Below are positions 61,010 through 64,000 of a stretch of DNA of 64,000 nucleotides, one piece after another. The stretch comes from Macrotrachela quadricornifera. Lineage: Eukaryota > Rotifera > Eurotatoria > Philodinida > Philodinidae. The DNA lies in contig JAJEKB010021213.1 in assembly GCA_022393335.1 (NCBI GenBank), positions 346,350 to 410,349 on the forward strand, written 5' to 3'. The notes below the pieces were generated by a model, which searched no databases, was not told the origin of the DNA, and saw only the letters and a list, made by a program, of their open reading frames with translations. Position 1 is the stretch's first letter. The number at the start of each line of letters is the position of its first letter. The position numbers were made by a program, and so were the translations under genes.

Positions 61010-61661
61010 CCTTATATATTCTTTAATTCAGCTATTAAGATTTGAAATCAAATCTTTGAATTTTTTAGCGATAATTTTCCCTTTGGTAAATATTAAAATT
61101 GGTTGTTTATCCTTTTTCTTTTCATTAAATATTTCTTTATTTATTCAATTAAAGTAAATTATTATCTCAAATGAATATTTTGAACATGCATAAAAATATT
61201 GATGATTGTGTGAAATATTAATAATCAAAGATCTATACTTGAAAGAGTAAAGTATCAATATCTCATAAAATATAAGTTAATACATTCCTTTCATCGATGA
61301 AAGGAATGAATTGTCATGTCACACAAAAATAAAATCCAACATTCACAATCCATTTTATATTTTCGATTAAATAGCATTTTTTAATTTTGTAAACCTTTTA
61401 TGTATTTTGTCGTCAATGAATATATTTGAAATGAAAACAAAAGTTAATTTATAAGAAAAACTTCACTTTTGTTACAATCACCTTGAATCGAAAAAAAATA
61501 AAATTCAAAATTTTGACAACAATTTGTAATTTTATCCAATTAAATTACAAAAAAGGACAATAAATAGACGTTATTTTAAAAATAATAATAACGAATAGGG
61601 TTCATATTTAGTTTTTAGAAAATGTCACTATACAAAAAAAAACAGAAATATAAAGAAATTT
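61010..61661. other. Intergenic, no recognised feature
   Basis: Very AT-rich; contains the 3' flank of the minus-strand gene that ends at 61662. A short CATTCCTTTCATCGATGAAAGGAATG palindrome, 26 bp, lies at about 61284-61309. Confidence 0.5.
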
Positions 61662-62225
61662 CTAATTATTATTATAATATTGATGATGTATATTAATTGT
61701 TGATGATGAAGGTGTTGTTCGTTTACTATTTGCTATTGAAACAGCTTTAATTCGTTGTCGATTAACACCAATATCACGTGGTGTAAATAATTTATTATCT
61801 TTACTTATTTTTAAATGTTCTTTATGTTCATCAAATCCTTTTTTCCATTCTCGTACATCATAAATTCCTTTTGTTTTACCAATTCTTTCAAGATAATTTG
61901 CATTATTTTGTGATAAACGTAATGTTTGTTGTTGACGATTTGGAGTTGTAGGATGAAATGGTGATGGTGGATGAATTGTTTTTGATGTCATAATATCAAG
62001 TAATTTTTTTGATTTAGCATCATTTTCTTTAGCAATTTCTCTATGTTTTACTTTCAATTGATTATTAAAACTTTGACTAAGATGAGGAAATTGTGAAGGT
62101 TTGCTATTATCTAAACCACTTCGACGTTGCATTTCAGCTATTTTTTTTAAATGAGCTTTTTGTTTTCGTTCTTCACAATATAATTGAACAAGTGAAAGAC
62201 GATTAACAGTCACATAACCTGACAT
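61662..62225 (-). CDS. CFAP97-domain-like protein (ciliary/axonemal)
   Basis: A 187-residue protein starting MSGYVTVNRLSLVQLY. The ATG at 62225 follows a pyrimidine-rich acceptor (TTTTTCTTTTTAG, 8 nt upstream), so a 5' UTR intron is likely and the longer upstream frame is not coding. The sequence is basic and helical: a segment with ERKQKAHLKKIAEMQRRSG, then KHREIAKENDAKSKKLLDIM, a Pro-rich loop, RQQQTLRLSQNNANYLERI and KGIYDVREWKKGFDEHKEHL. The two EN/NN-x-x-x-L-x-x-I heptads followed by Y-D-x-x-x-W match the layout of the CFAP97 (hemingway) domain of axonemal proteins. That assignment is from memory of the family pattern. The tail is Ser/Thr/Asn-rich. It is divergent from its plus-strand neighbour (start codons 436 bp apart). 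Confidence 0.6.
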   Translation of the reverse strand: MSGYVTVNRLSLVQLYCEERKQKAHLKKIAEMQRRSGLDNSKPSQFPHLSQSFNNQLKVKHREIAKENDAKSKKLLDIMTSKTIHPPSPFHPTTPNRQQQTLRLSQNNANYLERIGKTKGIYDVREWKKGFDEHKEHLKISKDNKLFTPRDIGVNRQRIKAVSIANSKRTTPSSSTINIHHQYYNNN

Positions 62226-62661
62226 GATTATTTCTAAAAAGAAAAAAGAAAAAAAAACAACACAATCGTTATTATCTGACATCTCTTATCCTTTAGAGGC
62301 CGCTTTATTCTATCACATATATAAATATAAATATCGAATGGAGTATATGAATACTAATAGAAATTTTACCTTTTCTTTTAAACCAAATCAATAAAGTATA
62401 CAGTTAAGTTAGATCGAAAGAAATTATAAATTTAAGTGCAAAAAAGCTAGAGAATAAAACAAATATATATATACACAGACAAAAAAGTGTTTTTTTTTTT
62501 AACATCACACACTTTTTTTATGCTTCTATTGAATCGTTCACTAATGTCAACAAAAAAAAGCAGAAGTCTATACTTCAAATTATTTTTCTTTTGTTTTTTA
62601 AAAAAGAAAAAAAAAAGAGCTTATTGCACAAAAATAACATTGCATGTTTTTATTTATTAAG
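62226..62661. promoter_or_regulatory. Divergent upstream region, CFAP97-like and ZNG1 genes
   Basis: The 436 bp between the two ATGs contain the putative 5' UTR intron of the minus-strand gene, several T/A runs and an AAATATATATATA tract at about 62460. It could act as a shared bidirectional promoter; no defined element is visible. Confidence 0.35.
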
Positions 62662-64000
62662 ATGAATAACGATGATAATGATGATGATTTTATACCAACA
62701 TTAGTTGATGAAACATCTGCTTCATCTACTAAAGTACCTGTTACTATTCTAACTGGTTATCTTGGTATGTTTTATGATCTATTTATATGATAAATAGATT
62801 TTTTTTTTATAGGTGCTGGTAAAACAACATTACTTAATTATATTCTTACTGAAAATCATCAAAAACGTATAGCTGTTATTCTTAATGAATTTGCTCAAGG
62901 TAGTGCGATGGAACATCTTCTATTAACATCAACAACAGATGATAAAAATGGTCGTCAACGATACGAAGATTGGCTTGAACTGCGCAATGGTTGTTTATGT
63001 TGTTCTGTCAAGTAGAGTATCAAATTGAAATTGAAACAAACGAAAGGAGAAAAAAAATATATAACTTTTTTTTTTTTTCTTTTATTATTCTATATGAAAA
63101 GAGATGTAGGTGTACAAGCTATTGAACAATTACTTGAAAAACGTCGAAATTATTTTGATTATATTCTATTGGAAACAACTGGTGTTGCAGATCCACTCCC
63201 AATTGTAAAAATGTTTTGGCTTGATGATGAATTACATAGTGATTTAATTCTTGATGGTAAGAAAAAAAAAAAAAGATTAATTTCGAAACAAAAAAAATTT
63301 ATTTTTTGAATATAATCTATATAGGTTTAATAACAGTCATCGATGCTCATAATGGATTAAAAGTAAAAAATTTATCATCTAAATTTTCTTCCATTATACA
63401 TATAGAATTATGAAGATGATCGTCATCAAGAAAAAGCATTATGGTCAAGGTAAATAATTATAGAAAATGATTGAATAAATATCTATAAATGATTTATAAT
63501 AGACAAGTTGCATTGGCAGATGTTATATTAGTAAATAAGATCGATTTAGTATCAGAAGAAGAAAAAGCAAAAGTTATTTCACATATAAAATCAATTAATA
63601 TTACTGCACAAATCTATGAAACAATACGTTCATGGTAAAATTTATTATTTATTTTTTACAAAATTCTGATTTGTTTTTATTAATATTTAGTATTGATTTA
63701 TCATTAATACTTGATCGACATGCATATAGTAATAAATCTCCACCTGATTATCTTTTAAAAAATATTCATGAACATACATCAGATGTAATTCCACATGGAC
63801 ATCAAGTATATTAAATAAATTATTGAATTTTAATATTTATTTAAATTTTCTCTAGACACTTAATTCAATAACAATTGAATTAAATGGTAAATTTGATTTT
63901 AATAAACTTGATCAATTTATTATTCAACTTTTATGGAATGAACAAAATTTAAATCAAGAAATTGTTCGAATGAAAGTATAGAAATAAATTTTCTTTTATA
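62662..64000 (+). CDS. ZNG1: ZNG1/CBWD zinc-regulated GTPase (COG0523, CobW family), 3' truncated by window
   Basis: A G3E-family GTPase that delivers zinc to client metalloenzymes such as methionine aminopeptidase 1. My exons: 62662-62764, 62813-63011, 63102-63256, 63325-63362, 63406-63449, 63503-63634, 63691-63805, 63856-63975 (then GTATAG, intron continues). Phases join without error into 302 residues. Motifs: Walker A GYLGAGKTT at 32-40 (split by intron 1), ILNEF at 57-61, the zinc-binding GCLCC at 94-98, Walker B/switch ETTG at 125-128, NKID at 191-194. The CobW C-terminal domain begins near residue 263 and is cut off. Introns are only 43-90 bp. The N-terminal tail [10 protein letters not shown] corresponds to the CPELVPI-type motif of vertebrate ZNG1 but has Ile in place of Cys. 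The residue after NEF is Ala rather than the usual Gly. A small intron-spanning frame at 63025-63309 is not a separate gene. Confidence 0.93.

Noticed and set aside
62226..62282. Longer start of the CFAP97-like protein
   Set aside because: The extension translates a T-rich acceptor tract (FFSFFFLE); the internal ATG after the acceptor is preferred.

Overview
The window looks like a TE-rich stretch of animal nuclear DNA, most likely from a bdelloid rotifer. This is inferred from four things: strong AT bias; GT-AG introns, very short in the conserved gene (43-90 bp) and long in accessory genes; a secreted FG-GAP/VCBS protein with a Thr-rich linker and a paralogous two-TM cysteine-rich membrane family, both of which I recall as abundant in bdelloids; and a mixture of many decayed DNA-transposon families. 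No database search was possible, so the taxon is an inference.

Layout. 1-3.4 kb: no recognisable gene. 3.9-13.4 kb (minus): a seven-exon gene for a membrane-anchored or secreted protein with a Thr-rich linker and five copies of one beta-rich domain, one per exon, every intron in phase 1; a 351-bp hAT-type MITE sits in an intron. 13.4-28.8 kb: a transposon graveyard (hAT-like element with a nested hAT MITE, deleted piggyBac, TTAA-flanked MITE, MULE pseudogene between inverted ends, Helitron with both termini, several foldbacks). 28.8-37.2 kb (minus): three tandem paralogues of a two-TM protein with a Cys-rich ectodomain, separated by foldback elements. 38-51.9 kb: more foldbacks, a decayed LINE interrupted by a small TIR element, two further hAT-type elements and a piggyBac-like end. 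56-57.6 kb (plus): FG-GAP/VCBS seven-repeat protein. 58.4 kb: tRNA-Thr(UGU). 58.9-59.5 kb (minus): protoglobin-like heme protein. 60.8 kb: TPR relic. 61.7-62.2 kb (minus): CFAP97-domain-like ciliary protein. 62.7 kb to the window edge (plus): ZNG1/CBWD zinc GTPase, eight exons seen, 3' end missing.

The right end (57-64 kb) reads as compact, conserved euchromatin. The rest is accessory: surface-type proteins assembled from phase-1 modules or expanded in tandem, embedded in non-autonomous transposons. The most distinctive signals are (1) the two surface genes sharing the plan of N-terminal hydrophobic segment, separate phase-1 Thr-rich linker exon and repeat exon(s); (2) the three-gene membrane family with foldbacks in its spacers; (3) a protoglobin-like gene in an animal-type genome; and (4) a MULE reading frame with five in-frame TAA/TAG codons but no TGA and no frameshift.
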